A stretch of DNA of 64,000 nucleotides from Polyangiaceae bacterium. GTDB lineage: Bacteria; Myxococcota_A; Polyangia; Polyangiales; Polyangiaceae. Under the pieces are notes generated by a model. That model made no database searches, was not told the DNA's origin, and saw only the letters and a list, made by a program, of their open reading frames with translations. The translations under genes and the position numbers were made by a program. Location: NCBI GenBank assembly GCA_016929495.1, contig JAFGIS010000093.1, positions 1 to 64,000 on the forward strand. The letters are read 5' to 3'. Positions 26,637 to 35,819 of the stretch are shown here, piece by piece; the stretch's first letter is position 1; each line of letters starts with the position of its first letter.

Positions 26637-27244
26637 GGAAAGCGCTCCAGCAGTCCGCAGCCGCACAGATCGCTCACCAGCTGCATGGCGGGAAGTCCCA
26701 CGACGTTGGTGTACGAGCCGTCGATCCGCTCGATCAAGAACGCCCCGATGCCCTGCGCCGCGTACGCGCCTGCCTTGTCCCGACCTTCACCGGTTTCTGC
26801 GTATCGTCTTACCTCGTCGACCGTCGCAGCCCTCATCGTGACCAGCGTCTGGACGGTTCTCTCCATCACAGGACGCTCGGGGCAGTCCGAGCGTGCAATC
26901 GCATATCGTGTGTCGACACGATGTGTGGTTCCGACGAGTGCAGAGAGCAGCGCGCACGCATCGTCCAACGACTCGGGTTTGCCCATGATCCGCTCGGCCA
27001 GCACGACGATCGTGTCGGCGACGAGAACGGCAGCAAAAGGCGGTGTCCCAGCAAGACGACGGGCGACATCAGCGAGCTTGTCGGCGACGATCCGATGTAG
27101 ATACTCGGCCGGCGCCTCGGTCGACAATGCAGCCTCGTCGACATCCCCGACCACGACACGCACAGGGATCCCGAGGCCCGTGAGGATATCACGCCTGCGG
27201 GGCGAGGCCGAACCCAGTACCAGAGGTCTGTCTTTGCTGATCAC
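26633..27244 (-). CDS. maf: Maf-like nucleotide pyrophosphatase
   Basis: LVLGSASPRRRDILTGLGI, VLVADTIVVLAERIMGKPES, YAETGEGRDKAGAYAAQGIGAFLIERIDGSYTNVVGLP. Confidence 0.95.
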   Translation of the reverse strand: MISKDRPLVLGSASPRRRDILTGLGIPVRVVVGDVDEAALSTEAPAEYLHRIVADKLADVARRLAGTPPFAAVLVADTIVVLAERIMGKPESLDDACALLSALVGTTHRVDTRYAIARSDCPERPVMERTVQTLVTMRAATVDEVRRYAETGEGRDKAGAYAAQGIGAFLIERIDGSYTNVVGLPAMQLVSDLCGCGLLERFP

Positions 27245-27480
27245 GTTGAGAACCACGCCACGTTGGGCCCAGCGCAGGGGCCATGGCGCAGGCCCATAGC
27301 ACGACCTCTTCCCCCTTGCGATTCGGATAAGCCAAGCCCCCGCTGGTGCATCGTTTCGATTGCAGCGATGCCAGGAAACCAGGGGTGTGCGGGTCAGATC
27401 GGCGGCAAGCGGCGGGGTTTTCTGCGCCCTCGCTCGGTCGGCGGCGGAGAAGACCCATCGCCTCGATCGAAACGCGGTTC

Positions 27481-27524
27481 CAGGCCGTCGAATTCTGCAG
27501 CGAATCATGGAGACGGGACACTAT
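27481..27524 (+). repeat. Short dispersed intergenic repeat, copy 2
   Basis: aggccgtcgaattctgcagcgaatcatggagacgggacactat; 6 mismatches in 43 nt to 52134-52176. Confidence 0.6.
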
Positions 27525-27556
27525 GCTCTGAGCGCATTCCGAGGTAAGGCACGTTC

Positions 27557-28609
27557 TTGAGCTCTGCGGTGACGACTCGCTGGTTACTCTGCTCGATGAT
27601 GGCGTGCCTGACCGCGTACACGCAACGCGCCTCAAGCAAGGAGTGCGACGACGGCGCGCGGTCGCCGTGCGTCGATGCCGACGCGCTGTGGCTACCCGCT
27701 GCGCCGACACGGCTCATCAGCATTCCGAACGCACGGACACTGACCGCGCGTGGAGTGTCGTCGGGCTTGGCCTTCACCTACCTGTCTCGACCGATCGTCG
27801 CCAGGGCGAGCTCGCCGGCTCCCGAGGGGCGTGAAGTACCCGTGGTCCGTCACGCATCCGTCGCAACGTGGATGTGGGCCATCGGCGTCGGCCTTGGAAT
27901 GGAACTCATTGCACAATTGCCGCTCACTCTCCACCAAGATGGAACCGGAGCTCTAGCCTTGGTGAGCGAGCGTGCCCGGCCGTTGCCGTCCACGGCTCTT
28001 CGCGATCCAAAGCTCGGCATGGGCATCGATGTTTTCGATCTGCCGTCCCGCAGCCTCGGGGCGGGACTCGGTCCGCTGACGGGACGGTTCGATCTCGCAA
28101 TGGCACTACCGTTCGGGCAGAAGGACCGTCTTGCCGGATCCCGCTCGGCCGTCGTGGCGCCCGAGGGCACCACGACACTGCGGTTGGGGCGGACCTTCAT
28201 GGCTGCTTCCGTCGGCCTTCGCTGGCGCCAGCCGTCCAGACTCAGCGAAGCGCGATTCGGCACGGCCGCGCAAACGAGCATCGGCATCGGGGTGGACCTG
28301 CTCGAGCACGAACGCCTCAGCACGAGCATCGAGGCTTGGGCCCTCCCGGAGCTCGGCTCGCAGACTCGAACGCTTCCCAACGGTTCCACGATCGAGGCCA
28401 CGTTGGTTCCGGCAGAATGGCTGCTGTCGCTGCGATCGGCGCCGATGGGCGAACAAGGCCTCAGCCTTCAAGTCGGTGGCGGCGCTGCCCTTCCGCTCTC
28501 CTCGGAGCGCCGCCACGATGCCGCTGGCACGGCGACGGAAGAGACGTTCTCCGGCATGACTTCATGCGCGGTTCGCCTCGTGTTCGTGGCGAGATACCAG
28601 CCTCCGTGA
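27557..28609 (+). CDS. Putative outer-membrane beta-barrel/secreted protein
   Basis: N-terminal signal-like segment; alternating amphipathic strand pattern; FTYLSRPIV, GRFDLAMALPFG, TLRLGRTFMAASVGLRWRQP. Confidence 0.5.
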   Translation: MSSAVTTRWLLCSMMACLTAYTQRASSKECDDGARSPCVDADALWLPAAPTRLISIPNARTLTARGVSSGLAFTYLSRPIVARASSPAPEGREVPVVRHASVATWMWAIGVGLGMELIAQLPLTLHQDGTGALALVSERARPLPSTALRDPKLGMGIDVFDLPSRSLGAGLGPLTGRFDLAMALPFGQKDRLAGSRSAVVAPEGTTTLRLGRTFMAASVGLRWRQPSRLSEARFGTAAQTSIGIGVDLLEHERLSTSIEAWALPELGSQTRTLPNGSTIEATLVPAEWLLSLRSAPMGEQGLSLQVGGGAALPLSSERRHDAAGTATEETFSGMTSCAVRLVFVARYQPP

Positions 28610-28698
28610 TTCGGCATGGAATCCGGCGGTGCCCGTCGTCTGAGCCAACAAACAACAAACGCGTTGCTACTCGCGTACCCTGTCTTGGAGACGATGCA

Positions 28699-29397
28699 CT
28701 AGAACACGCGCTCCTCAATGTAGATGGAATCGCCTGCCTGCAGAGGGACGTTCGCGGCGCGCCCGTTGAGAATGGCGTCAAGGTCGATGATGTACGTTCT
28801 TGCAGACTGCTTCGTCCGGCGGGTCAGGCGCACTTGATCACCCTTCGCGAGGGCAGTGAGTCCGCCGGCGAGCGAAATGGCTTCGAGTAGACCCAGTCCG
28901 CGAGTCAGCGGGTACGTCCCGGGCTTCTGGACTTGGCCGAGCACGGTGATGCGTTTGCTCACGTACTCCTTGACGGTCACGACGACACTCGGATCCTGCA
29001 GTATTCCTCCGTCGATGAGCCTCTGCCGAACCAACCGAGCAACGTCCTGCGGCTCCATCCCAGCGACGCTGATCCGATGAACGTATGGGAAGTCAACCGA
29101 ACCGTCGGAGGCGACCTGATACTCCTCCGGCAGTTCCCTCTCGCCGACGATCTGCATTCGGAACACGTCGCCAGCGCCCAGCGTCGTGCTTTCCAAGGGG
29201 TCCGGCGGAGGAGGAACCGGCCTCGCCACGCGAGCGCCGCAAGCTGCAGCGGACAGCAGCAACACCAGTAGCAGCAAAAGCGCCCGAAGCGAGAATGCGT
29301 CGGCGAAACTCCTGTGAGCCGGCACCTCATGACGGCCCGGCACGATATGGCAGCCGCGCATCACATGAACCAACGCACGCCGACCCATGCTTGCCAC
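28699..29397 (-). CDS. Short outer-membrane polysaccharide export protein (OPX/Wza-like)
   Basis: Lipobox LLSAAACGAR; LGAGDVFRMQIVGERELPEEYQVASDGSVDFPYVHRISVAG, SKRITVLGQVQKPGTYPLTRGLGLLEAISLAGGLT (SLBB). Confidence 0.9.
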   Translation of the reverse strand: MASMGRRALVHVMRGCHIVPGRHEVPAHRSFADAFSLRALLLLLVLLLSAAACGARVARPVPPPPDPLESTTLGAGDVFRMQIVGERELPEEYQVASDGSVDFPYVHRISVAGMEPQDVARLVRQRLIDGGILQDPSVVVTVKEYVSKRITVLGQVQKPGTYPLTRGLGLLEAISLAGGLTALAKGDQVRLTRRTKQSARTYIIDLDAILNGRAANVPLQAGDSIYIEERVF

Positions 29398-30761
29398 CGG
29401 GTGTAGGCGAGGTTGTCGGTGAAGCCCTGGCCGGCGTTCGCATCAGGGACGCGCACGACGCTGTCTTCGAGGCTCGTGTCGGCACGCAACGTCGAGTTGA
29501 TACCCACCGTCTCGGTCAGACGGTATTCCCCAAACAGCTGCGCGTCGACGCGATGCTGGCTCGTACGTCCGATGCGTCCGCCGTTCGCCAGGAAGGACGG
29601 ATTCTTGACGTTGGTATAGCCCACCTGCAGGTCCACGATGGCCGCCTGCCCGATGAGATAGGCGAACTTCGCGTACGCCCGAGTACGAGCGAAGTAGTCC
29701 GCAAGGTAGCTGTTGCCGAAGTCGCGCACGACGCCGGCTGCTATCGTCGACAAGCCGACGGTCGCGTCCCCCGGCCGGAGCTGCGGCTGGGGGCGCAGGA
29801 AGTAGGTCAACTCCCCCTGACCCGTCATCGAATCGTAGTTGTGGACGATCGGGTTGCCGCTCGCTTCGTAGAAGCTCGACGTCCAGCCAACGAGGCCTAG
29901 AACGCCGAAGCGGGCGGTGACCAGACTATTGATGCCGAGCCGTGAGCGGATGGCCTGCCCGTCGTTCTTGTTCGTGCTTGTGCTCGTGTAGTCGATGAAC
30001 GTGTACCGTGCGTCGTAGATGAGCACGGTCCGCGGCAGGAAGCGGAAGCTTCCGCGCGTCTCGATATGATGGTGCGCGTTGTCGAGGTCCGCGAAGGCGG
30101 TCTCCTCGAAGAAGTAGTAGTCGAGCTGATAGCCAAGCCGCCAGGTGAACACGTCGGGTAGCGGGCGCCAGCTGACCCCGGCGCCGAGCCGAACGCTGTC
30201 GCGATTCCACGCGAAGACCTCGTCAGCGTTGTTCGAAGGTTCCACGGAGCGCACGTAGTCGCCGCTGAAATCGAAGCCCACCGGCCGAGAGGGGAACGCT
30301 TCCAACCGAACACCGGCCCCGGCATCCAGGCTTTGGTTGTCCGGGAGCGAGCTATCGTGGTCCCCTGCCTCCATGAGCCTGTTGTACGACAGGTACAGTT
30401 GCGAACTGAACCGCAGCTTGGGTGCTGCGCCAAGGTTGCTGGTCGGTTGCCTTCTGGGTCCGAGCGTGCAGAGGGTAAGCGACGGAGTGATGCGGAGCCG
30501 CCAGACATCGGTAATGGGACTATCGGCTCCGTCGGCGTACGTGTCGCCGGAACGCTGGAAGTAGTTGGAATCGTAGCCCGCCTCGGCTGCGATGCCCGGA
30601 TGCCACTCGAAGTCCCCCGTCCTGATGCCGATGCCCTCGCCGTAGCGCCGTTCGCTGATCCAGGGCCGCGTGTCGACCCACGGCCGCATCTGCGCCGCTG
30701 CTGCGAGCGAAGCCGTGGCAACGGTCAGCACGACCGCCGAGAAGAGGTGAAATCTCAGCAT
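29361..30761 (-). CDS. Outer-membrane beta-barrel protein, probable partner of the OPX protein
   Basis: Signal peptide, 18-kDa-plus beta-rich sequence, C-terminal aromatic WVGVRWFM; overlaps the OPX gene. Confidence 0.75.
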   Translation of the reverse strand: MLRFHLFSAVVLTVATASLAAAAQMRPWVDTRPWISERRYGEGIGIRTGDFEWHPGIAAEAGYDSNYFQRSGDTYADGADSPITDVWRLRITPSLTLCTLGPRRQPTSNLGAAPKLRFSSQLYLSYNRLMEAGDHDSSLPDNQSLDAGAGVRLEAFPSRPVGFDFSGDYVRSVEPSNNADEVFAWNRDSVRLGAGVSWRPLPDVFTWRLGYQLDYYFFEETAFADLDNAHHHIETRGSFRFLPRTVLIYDARYTFIDYTSTSTNKNDGQAIRSRLGINSLVTARFGVLGLVGWTSSFYEASGNPIVHNYDSMTGQGELTYFLRPQPQLRPGDATVGLSTIAAGVVRDFGNSYLADYFARTRAYAKFAYLIGQAAIVDLQVGYTNVKNPSFLANGGRIGRTSQHRVDAQLFGEYRLTETVGINSTLRADTSLEDSVVRVPDANAGQGFTDNLAYTRWQAWVGVRWFM

Positions 30762-30833
30762 GAGATGCGAAGGCGGCTCGCAGGAAGGTGGGGTTCCGAT
30801 GTGGACACGTGCAAGGCGAGGCTCGGCTGGCAG

Positions 30834-31412
30834 CTAGTCCGTGTTGCTGCTCAGCGTGGGAGGCGTACTGATGATGGGCTCATCTGGAAACACGGACTCA
30901 CCCTCCGTGGGCAACTCGGGATTGACCGAAACGGTCAGTCGGGCCTCGCCAGCGAAACCAATCTCTTCGCCGATGCACTGGTTGGCTTCCTTGACCAGGG
31001 TCAGCAGGCGATTGCGGAGAACCTCGATGACCGTAAACTCGTGGCGCGCACGGTCAGCGTTGTTTCGCTCTGCGGCGGAACTCAAGTTCCCTCTGCGTTC
31101 GTTTGCCGTCCGAACGGCCACGTTGATCTGGTTGAGCTTGTCGTTCAGGCACAGGACCTTGACGACATCCCGCGCCTCCCGGGCTTTCTCCAGCTGTCGC
31201 CGCACCGCGGAGGCCCCCTGCTCCATGCCCTGCAAGTAGATGTCCGCCTTCTGCAGCAGCTGCTGGGGAGTCATCGCGGCCAGCGCAGCCTGATCCGTTT
31301 CGGACTGTGTTCCGGTCGATAGCTGGTCGGACATCTGGGCGCCTGCCACACCGAGTCCAGCGGCTAAACAGGCTGCCACGGCCAGCGTCATGGTCTTGAC
31401 GTTCATCGACAT
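30834..31412 (-). CDS. Putative periplasmic protein, unknown function
   Basis: N-terminal signal AVAACLAAGLGVAGAQ; helical body QLEKAREARDVVKVLCLNDKLNQINVAVRTANERRGNL. Confidence 0.6.
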   Translation of the reverse strand: MSMNVKTMTLAVAACLAAGLGVAGAQMSDQLSTGTQSETDQAALAAMTPQQLLQKADIYLQGMEQGASAVRRQLEKAREARDVVKVLCLNDKLNQINVAVRTANERRGNLSSAAERNNADRARHEFTVIEVLRNRLLTLVKEANQCIGEEIGFAGEARLTVSVNPELPTEGESVFPDEPIISTPPTLSSNTD

Positions 31413-31448
31413 CGATCAGCGGCGCCTCCTCCGCGCTGGTGTTGTTGC

Positions 31449-31477
31449 ACTATAGAAGCGGCTCATCGGAGTGTCAA
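31449..31477 (-). promoter_or_regulatory. Predicted sigma70-type promoter upstream of 31412
   Basis: Minus strand TTGACA (31477-31472) - 17 nt - TATAGT (31454-31449); AT-rich gap 37 nt upstream of the start codon. Confidence 0.75.
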
Positions 31478-31664
31478 TGTCCCCTTTCTGGAGTAAAAAC
31501 GCTGTAGTCACGGTAGGTTAGCCATATCTTGGCCCGACGAGAGAACACGCCGCGCAGACGCAGCGAACGGTACGCTCGCAGGGACTCTCGAGGATCTCAG
31601 ATCCCGTTCCCCAAGAACGGCCCCTGACCACGCCACCGGCGCGGCCGGTTTCGCTGTTGCCCTC

Positions 31665-33071
31665 TCACTGCTTCACGAAAGTGACCGGGACCTGGATGAC
31701 GGCCATACCTCCTTCCGGTGGAGCAAAACTCGCTGCCGCCGCGCGCGCGCGCACACACGCCACGGCGGATCCTAAATTCCCGCTCGGTGATGCGCTGACG
31801 CTCTGCACCTCACCGCCCGGGCCGACCTTGATGGTCAGCTGGATCCGGCCTTGGGCGTCCGGGTTGTTTTCGAGCTCGCGCATGTAGCACGCACGGAACC
31901 CGGCCCGCATTCCAGCTACAACGGAGTTGGCGTTCGACACGGCGCCACCGCCTACGGACGGTGACGCGACGTTCGCGGAACCGCGAGGCCCCTTGACTTT
32001 CTGCTGCTTGCCTACGCTTTCGGTTCCCGCGCCCTTGCCGGTTTGGCCAATACTGCCGAGTCCGCCTCCGGCCTCACCAGGCCGGATCGTTCCCCCGCCA
32101 CCGCCGAGACGCAGTCCTCCGAGTGCGTCGCCCGAAACGCCCGCGCCGCTCGCGGCCGCCTGGTCTAGCGCACCCGTGGCGACCTCGCCGCCCTGCAACA
32201 CACCGGCCGTCGCAGGACCGGTGCTCGCCAGAGCGCCGATCGTCGCCATTTCGAGTTGCTCCAGCTCGTTGGTCAGCGCAGCCACCTGTGCCGCGGACAT
32301 CGGACCCGCGCTACCCGCAGCCTTTCCACTTCCCTTTCCCGGCGACTCTGCCTTCTTCTCTTCCTGCTGGGTCGTTCCCTCGTCCGCGATCGTCGGCTGG
32401 TTCTGCTCCACCGGCGGCGGCGCAGGCAGGCTCTTGACCGAATCGATGAGCCCCTGCACGTTGAGCGACTCGTCCACGACGGGGTCTAACCAATCGGAGT
32501 AGAGCGAGCCGATGGCCAGAAAGTGCAGTAGGAACGAGAAGGCCGCAATCATCGTCGTGGGCCAGTCGATCGACGTTGCCCCCCGAGTGACAGCTACAGG
32601 CAGCTGCGGCCTCGGCTGCACCGGCGGGGGAGCCACGAACTGGAACAAGAACGTCGTCTCACCGATGACGACTTTGCCGCGCGAGTCCTCGGTCAATCGG
32701 ATCTGGTACGCCCCGCGGGGAGTTCTGCGAGCCTGTCCCTTGAGCACGGCGAGATCCGAGATACCCGTGGGCAACGCGATCCGTCCGGTCATCCCCTCGA
32801 GAAAGGTCAGGTGGTACTCGTTGTTGATCAGCTCGAACAACCGGAAGTTCGCCGGTACGTTCTGAGAGCTGATGACGAACATGCATTTCTCACTCGGCCC
32901 CACGGTAACATCCGACCGAGTCTTGATGATTCGCTCCTCCAGCACTCGGCCTGCCTGCACCAGGCCGATGCGCAGCACCTTCGGACCGGTGGGCGCCACT
33001 GCACGCATCACCGCCGTCATCTGTCCGGGGCGTGCGGAGTGGACCGACGTTTGGGGCTGCTGCTGAGTCAT
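31665..33071 (-). CDS. GltG/PglI-like protein: N-terminal FHA-like domain, one TM segment, C-terminal TonB-like (AgmX/PglI C-terminal) domain
   Basis: RSDVTVGPSEKCMFVISS (FHA-like), WPTTMIAAFSFLLHFLAIGSLYSDW (TM), GMRAGFRACYMRELENNPDAQGRIQLTIKVGPGGEV. Confidence 0.8.
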   Translation of the reverse strand: MTQQQPQTSVHSARPGQMTAVMRAVAPTGPKVLRIGLVQAGRVLEERIIKTRSDVTVGPSEKCMFVISSQNVPANFRLFELINNEYHLTFLEGMTGRIALPTGISDLAVLKGQARRTPRGAYQIRLTEDSRGKVVIGETTFLFQFVAPPPVQPRPQLPVAVTRGATSIDWPTTMIAAFSFLLHFLAIGSLYSDWLDPVVDESLNVQGLIDSVKSLPAPPPVEQNQPTIADEGTTQQEEKKAESPGKGSGKAAGSAGPMSAAQVAALTNELEQLEMATIGALASTGPATAGVLQGGEVATGALDQAAASGAGVSGDALGGLRLGGGGGTIRPGEAGGGLGSIGQTGKGAGTESVGKQQKVKGPRGSANVASPSVGGGAVSNANSVVAGMRAGFRACYMRELENNPDAQGRIQLTIKVGPGGEVQSVSASPSGNLGSAVACVRARAAAASFAPPEGGMAVIQVPVTFVKQ

Positions 33072-33267
33072 CAGAGCTCTCCTGCGGACAACAAGCGCGA
33101 AGTGGCGGCCTCAGAAGACATCGCCCGGAGATACGGCCGATTCCCGTCGGCACAACAGCCAGGCACCCAGAGTAGCTGCCCGCGCGCTGCGGATCCAGCA
33201 TCCGTGTCGAATACGGCCCTCAAGATAGCTTCGGGCGCCGAGAAGGACAGGGCCTCGATGTGGTTCG

Positions 33268-33795
33268 CTATCGGACATGCAGTTCGTTCGTCAGTCGCTC
33301 GGCCAGCTTGTTGTAGTCGTTGCGCGATAGGCGGGCCAGGCGACTGGCCAGGCGACCAAAACACGCACAAGACACCGCCCCGCCCACGCCCGCGCACATC
33401 GACGTCAGCGTGACCACGACGCTCGCCGCGTCGGACGGCACCTGCGCGACAGCGAGCACCGCGCAGCCGAGGCCGGTGAAAAGCGCAATGCGCGCCCCTG
33501 CTCTCGGCACAACCGCCACATCATCGGTCATCCGCTCGATGTCCAATAGCCGTTCGTTGAGCGTCGCAACTCGGACCCGGCCATGTGGCGCGGCGAGCAC
33601 TGCCTCGACGAGCTCCCGGGCGCGGTCGTCGGCCCGGAGTGAGCGCCGACCGAAACGGTCCCCTCGCGCCAGCGCCAGCAGCGCTTCGCCTGGAGAGCCC
33701 AAAGCCCTGCGGGTCGTCCGACGGAACTGGACGAAACTGGCGGTCACGCAAGCGACGGTCGTCGTCCACGCCACGAGCGTGAGAACGAGACTCAT
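33268..33795 (-). CDS. Membrane protein, unknown function (TM layout reminiscent of ExbB/TolQ)
   Basis: Three hydrophobic segments: LVLTLVAWTTTVACVTASF, IALFTGLGCAVLAVAQV and SVVVTLTSMCAGVGGAVSCACF. Confidence 0.5.
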   Translation of the reverse strand: MSLVLTLVAWTTTVACVTASFVQFRRTTRRALGSPGEALLALARGDRFGRRSLRADDRARELVEAVLAAPHGRVRVATLNERLLDIERMTDDVAVVPRAGARIALFTGLGCAVLAVAQVPSDAASVVVTLTSMCAGVGGAVSCACFGRLASRLARLSRNDYNKLAERLTNELHVR

Positions 33796-33807
33796 CGTCC
33801 CCTGAGA

Positions 33808-34027
33808 CGAGCGGGGCTCCGCTCCAGCCCGACGAGGCATGCTGCGACCTGATGGGTTGCGCTGACCGATGCGCCGGAGCCCCGCGTCGACGGTCGAGAG
33901 CCTTGAGTCGACAGCATGGCCTCCGGCCCAGTCCCACTCTGGACTGTCGACTCTCGACTGTAGACCGGGGGCATCAGATCCGAAACTTGACTCAAGTTGA
34001 ACGACTTTCGCGCCACGGGGAGACTAG
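33808..34027. repeat. ~220-bp dispersed repeat, copy 2
   Basis: Shares gcggggctccg...cggagccccgcgtcgac.gtcgagagccttgagtcgacagca...actctggactgtcgactctcgactgt...gttgaacgactttcgcg.(c/t)acgggga with 23401-23625; ends in CTAG at a minus-strand stop codon. Confidence 0.85.
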
Positions 34028-34275
34028 AACGGATCCTTCTGGATCGCCTTCTCTATGCGATCCAGGAACGGCTTCCGGAGCTCGGCGAGCGTCAGTCTCG
34101 GCTGTATCCGGCTCACGTCCACGGCGGCAATGGGCTTCTGAACCCTACCCACGATGGTCACCTCGCTAATGGTCACCACTCGGCCCTTCTTGCCCGTCTG
34201 CTGGGCACGCGCGCCCGCGACGCTTGCGAATACGCACAGTGCGCCCAAGAGCGCTACGAACCTGGGTTTCATCAC
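34024..34275 (-). CDS. Small secreted protein (GltF-like position)
   Basis: Signal peptide VALLGALCVFASVAGARAQ; ISEVTIVGRVQKPIAAVDVSR; overlaps the upstream TPR gene. Confidence 0.6.
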   Translation of the reverse strand: MMKPRFVALLGALCVFASVAGARAQQTGKKGRVVTISEVTIVGRVQKPIAAVDVSRIQPRLTLAELRKPFLDRIEKAIQKDPF

Positions 34276-35816
34276 GGCTTCGCTCCCGACTGGGTCTGTC
34301 CGGAGGCCCCGCCTGACGCGGGCGGGAACGCACCGGACGCTGGCTTGGCCTCGGGTTGGGGTTTCGCGGGCGCGCCGTCGGTCGCGGCGGGGGCGCCGGA
34401 AGCGCCCACCGCGCTGGCAGCAGCCGGGGTCGCATCCGCCACGTCAACGTCCTCGGCGTTCTCCGATTCGATCAACGCCTTCTTGCTCTTTGCCCTTGTG
34501 ATGAGCTCGTCGATATCCCCTGCCGCCTCCGATCGCGACCGAATCTGCTTGAACTTCTCGAACGCGTCGATCGCTTTCTGCGCGGCATCGCGGGGCGAGA
34601 CCCCGGGAATGCTCTCCGAGAAAAGGTAGAGCAGTCCAAGGTCGTATTGCACCTGGGGCAGATCAGGTCTCTGCGCCGCGACCCACTCGAGCTGGGGACG
34701 GGCCACATCGGCTCTGCCCTGGAGCCGGTAGGCGTCTCCCAGGTTGAGACGCACGAACACGTTGTTCGGGTCGTAGCGAGCCGCCGTTTCCAGCAGCGGC
34801 ACGGCTTCATCGGCGTTGCCGGCTTCCAGCAAGGTCACGGCCAAGTGCAGCCTTGCCTCGACCAGGTCGGGCCGCAGGGACACGGCGCGCCGAAGCTGCT
34901 CGAGCTCGCCCGCTCGATTTCCTTGCTCCTTGTAGATGAGCCCGCGCAGCATGGTGGCTTCGGCGCTCTCCTTGTCGCGCGGCGGGTTCTCCGGACCAAA
35001 TCCGTCCAGGATGCCCTTGAGCGTGTAGAGAGCCAGGTCAAGTCGCCTGCTACGATAGTGGTCACGGGCGAGCGCAAGCATGGCCGGGCGATAGTCCGGG
35101 TTCTTCTTCAGGGCCTCCTGGGCCAGACGCTGAGCGCCTCCACTGTCCCCCTGGATCGATTTGACCTCGGACAAGGCCGCCGAAATCGCGGCGCTCTTTG
35201 GCATCTTGGCGAGTTGTTCGCCCAGGAACCGCTCGGCCTGGTCGGCGCGATTCGTGCTAGCGAGCAGCATCGCCTCAGCCACGATCGCAGGCTCGTAGTC
35301 AGCAACGATGCTGAGCGCCTTGAGATACGACGAACTCGCCCCGGCGTCGTCGCCCATGCGTTCGCGGATCACGCCGAGCGAGTAGTGCGCCTGGTACGCC
35401 TTCGGATCGCTCTGAATCGCGAGCAGGAATTGGGTCCGTGCCGCGCGCAGATCGCCGCGGGCGAACGCCTGCAGGCCCTGCGCGTACTCCTGCGTGGCCT
35501 TGGCGTTGATCCTCGGGCGCGGTCCGAGCTTCTGGTCTCGCCCGCTCGGCACATCCATGACCGATGCGCCCTCGATAGGACCGGCCGGCACCCCCGCCGA
35601 CGCCTCGCCCGGCAATGCCGGCGCAGGCGCGGACTCGGGCGTGCGTACCGGGGCTTGCTCCTTGCCGCCCGCGCAGGCCACCAGAAGCCCGGCCGCCAAG
35701 GCTGCTCCGCCGAGCGCCTCACGCCATGACGCGCGTCGGCACGTCGTCCGGCAGGACACGTGTCGATGCCGTCCGCATTCGTCGTTCCAGCGAGAGGTCG
35801 CCATACTCATCTCCAC
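34272..35816 (-). CDS. TPR lipoprotein (AglT/GltE-like)
   Basis: AAGLLVACAGGKE lipobox; TPR units (AYQAHYSLGVIRERMGDDAGASSSYLKAL, VFVRLNLGDAYRLQGRADVARPQLEWV). Confidence 0.75.
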   Translation of the reverse strand: MEMSMATSRWNDECGRHRHVSCRTTCRRASWREALGGAALAAGLLVACAGGKEQAPVRTPESAPAPALPGEASAGVPAGPIEGASVMDVPSGRDQKLGPRPRINAKATQEYAQGLQAFARGDLRAARTQFLLAIQSDPKAYQAHYSLGVIRERMGDDAGASSSYLKALSIVADYEPAIVAEAMLLASTNRADQAERFLGEQLAKMPKSAAISAALSEVKSIQGDSGGAQRLAQEALKKNPDYRPAMLALARDHYRSRRLDLALYTLKGILDGFGPENPPRDKESAEATMLRGLIYKEQGNRAGELEQLRRAVSLRPDLVEARLHLAVTLLEAGNADEAVPLLETAARYDPNNVFVRLNLGDAYRLQGRADVARPQLEWVAAQRPDLPQVQYDLGLLYLFSESIPGVSPRDAAQKAIDAFEKFKQIRSRSEAAGDIDELITRAKSKKALIESENAEDVDVADATPAAASAVGASGAPAATDGAPAKPQPEAKPASGAFPPASGGASGQTQSGAKP

Positions 35817-35819
35817 TCG

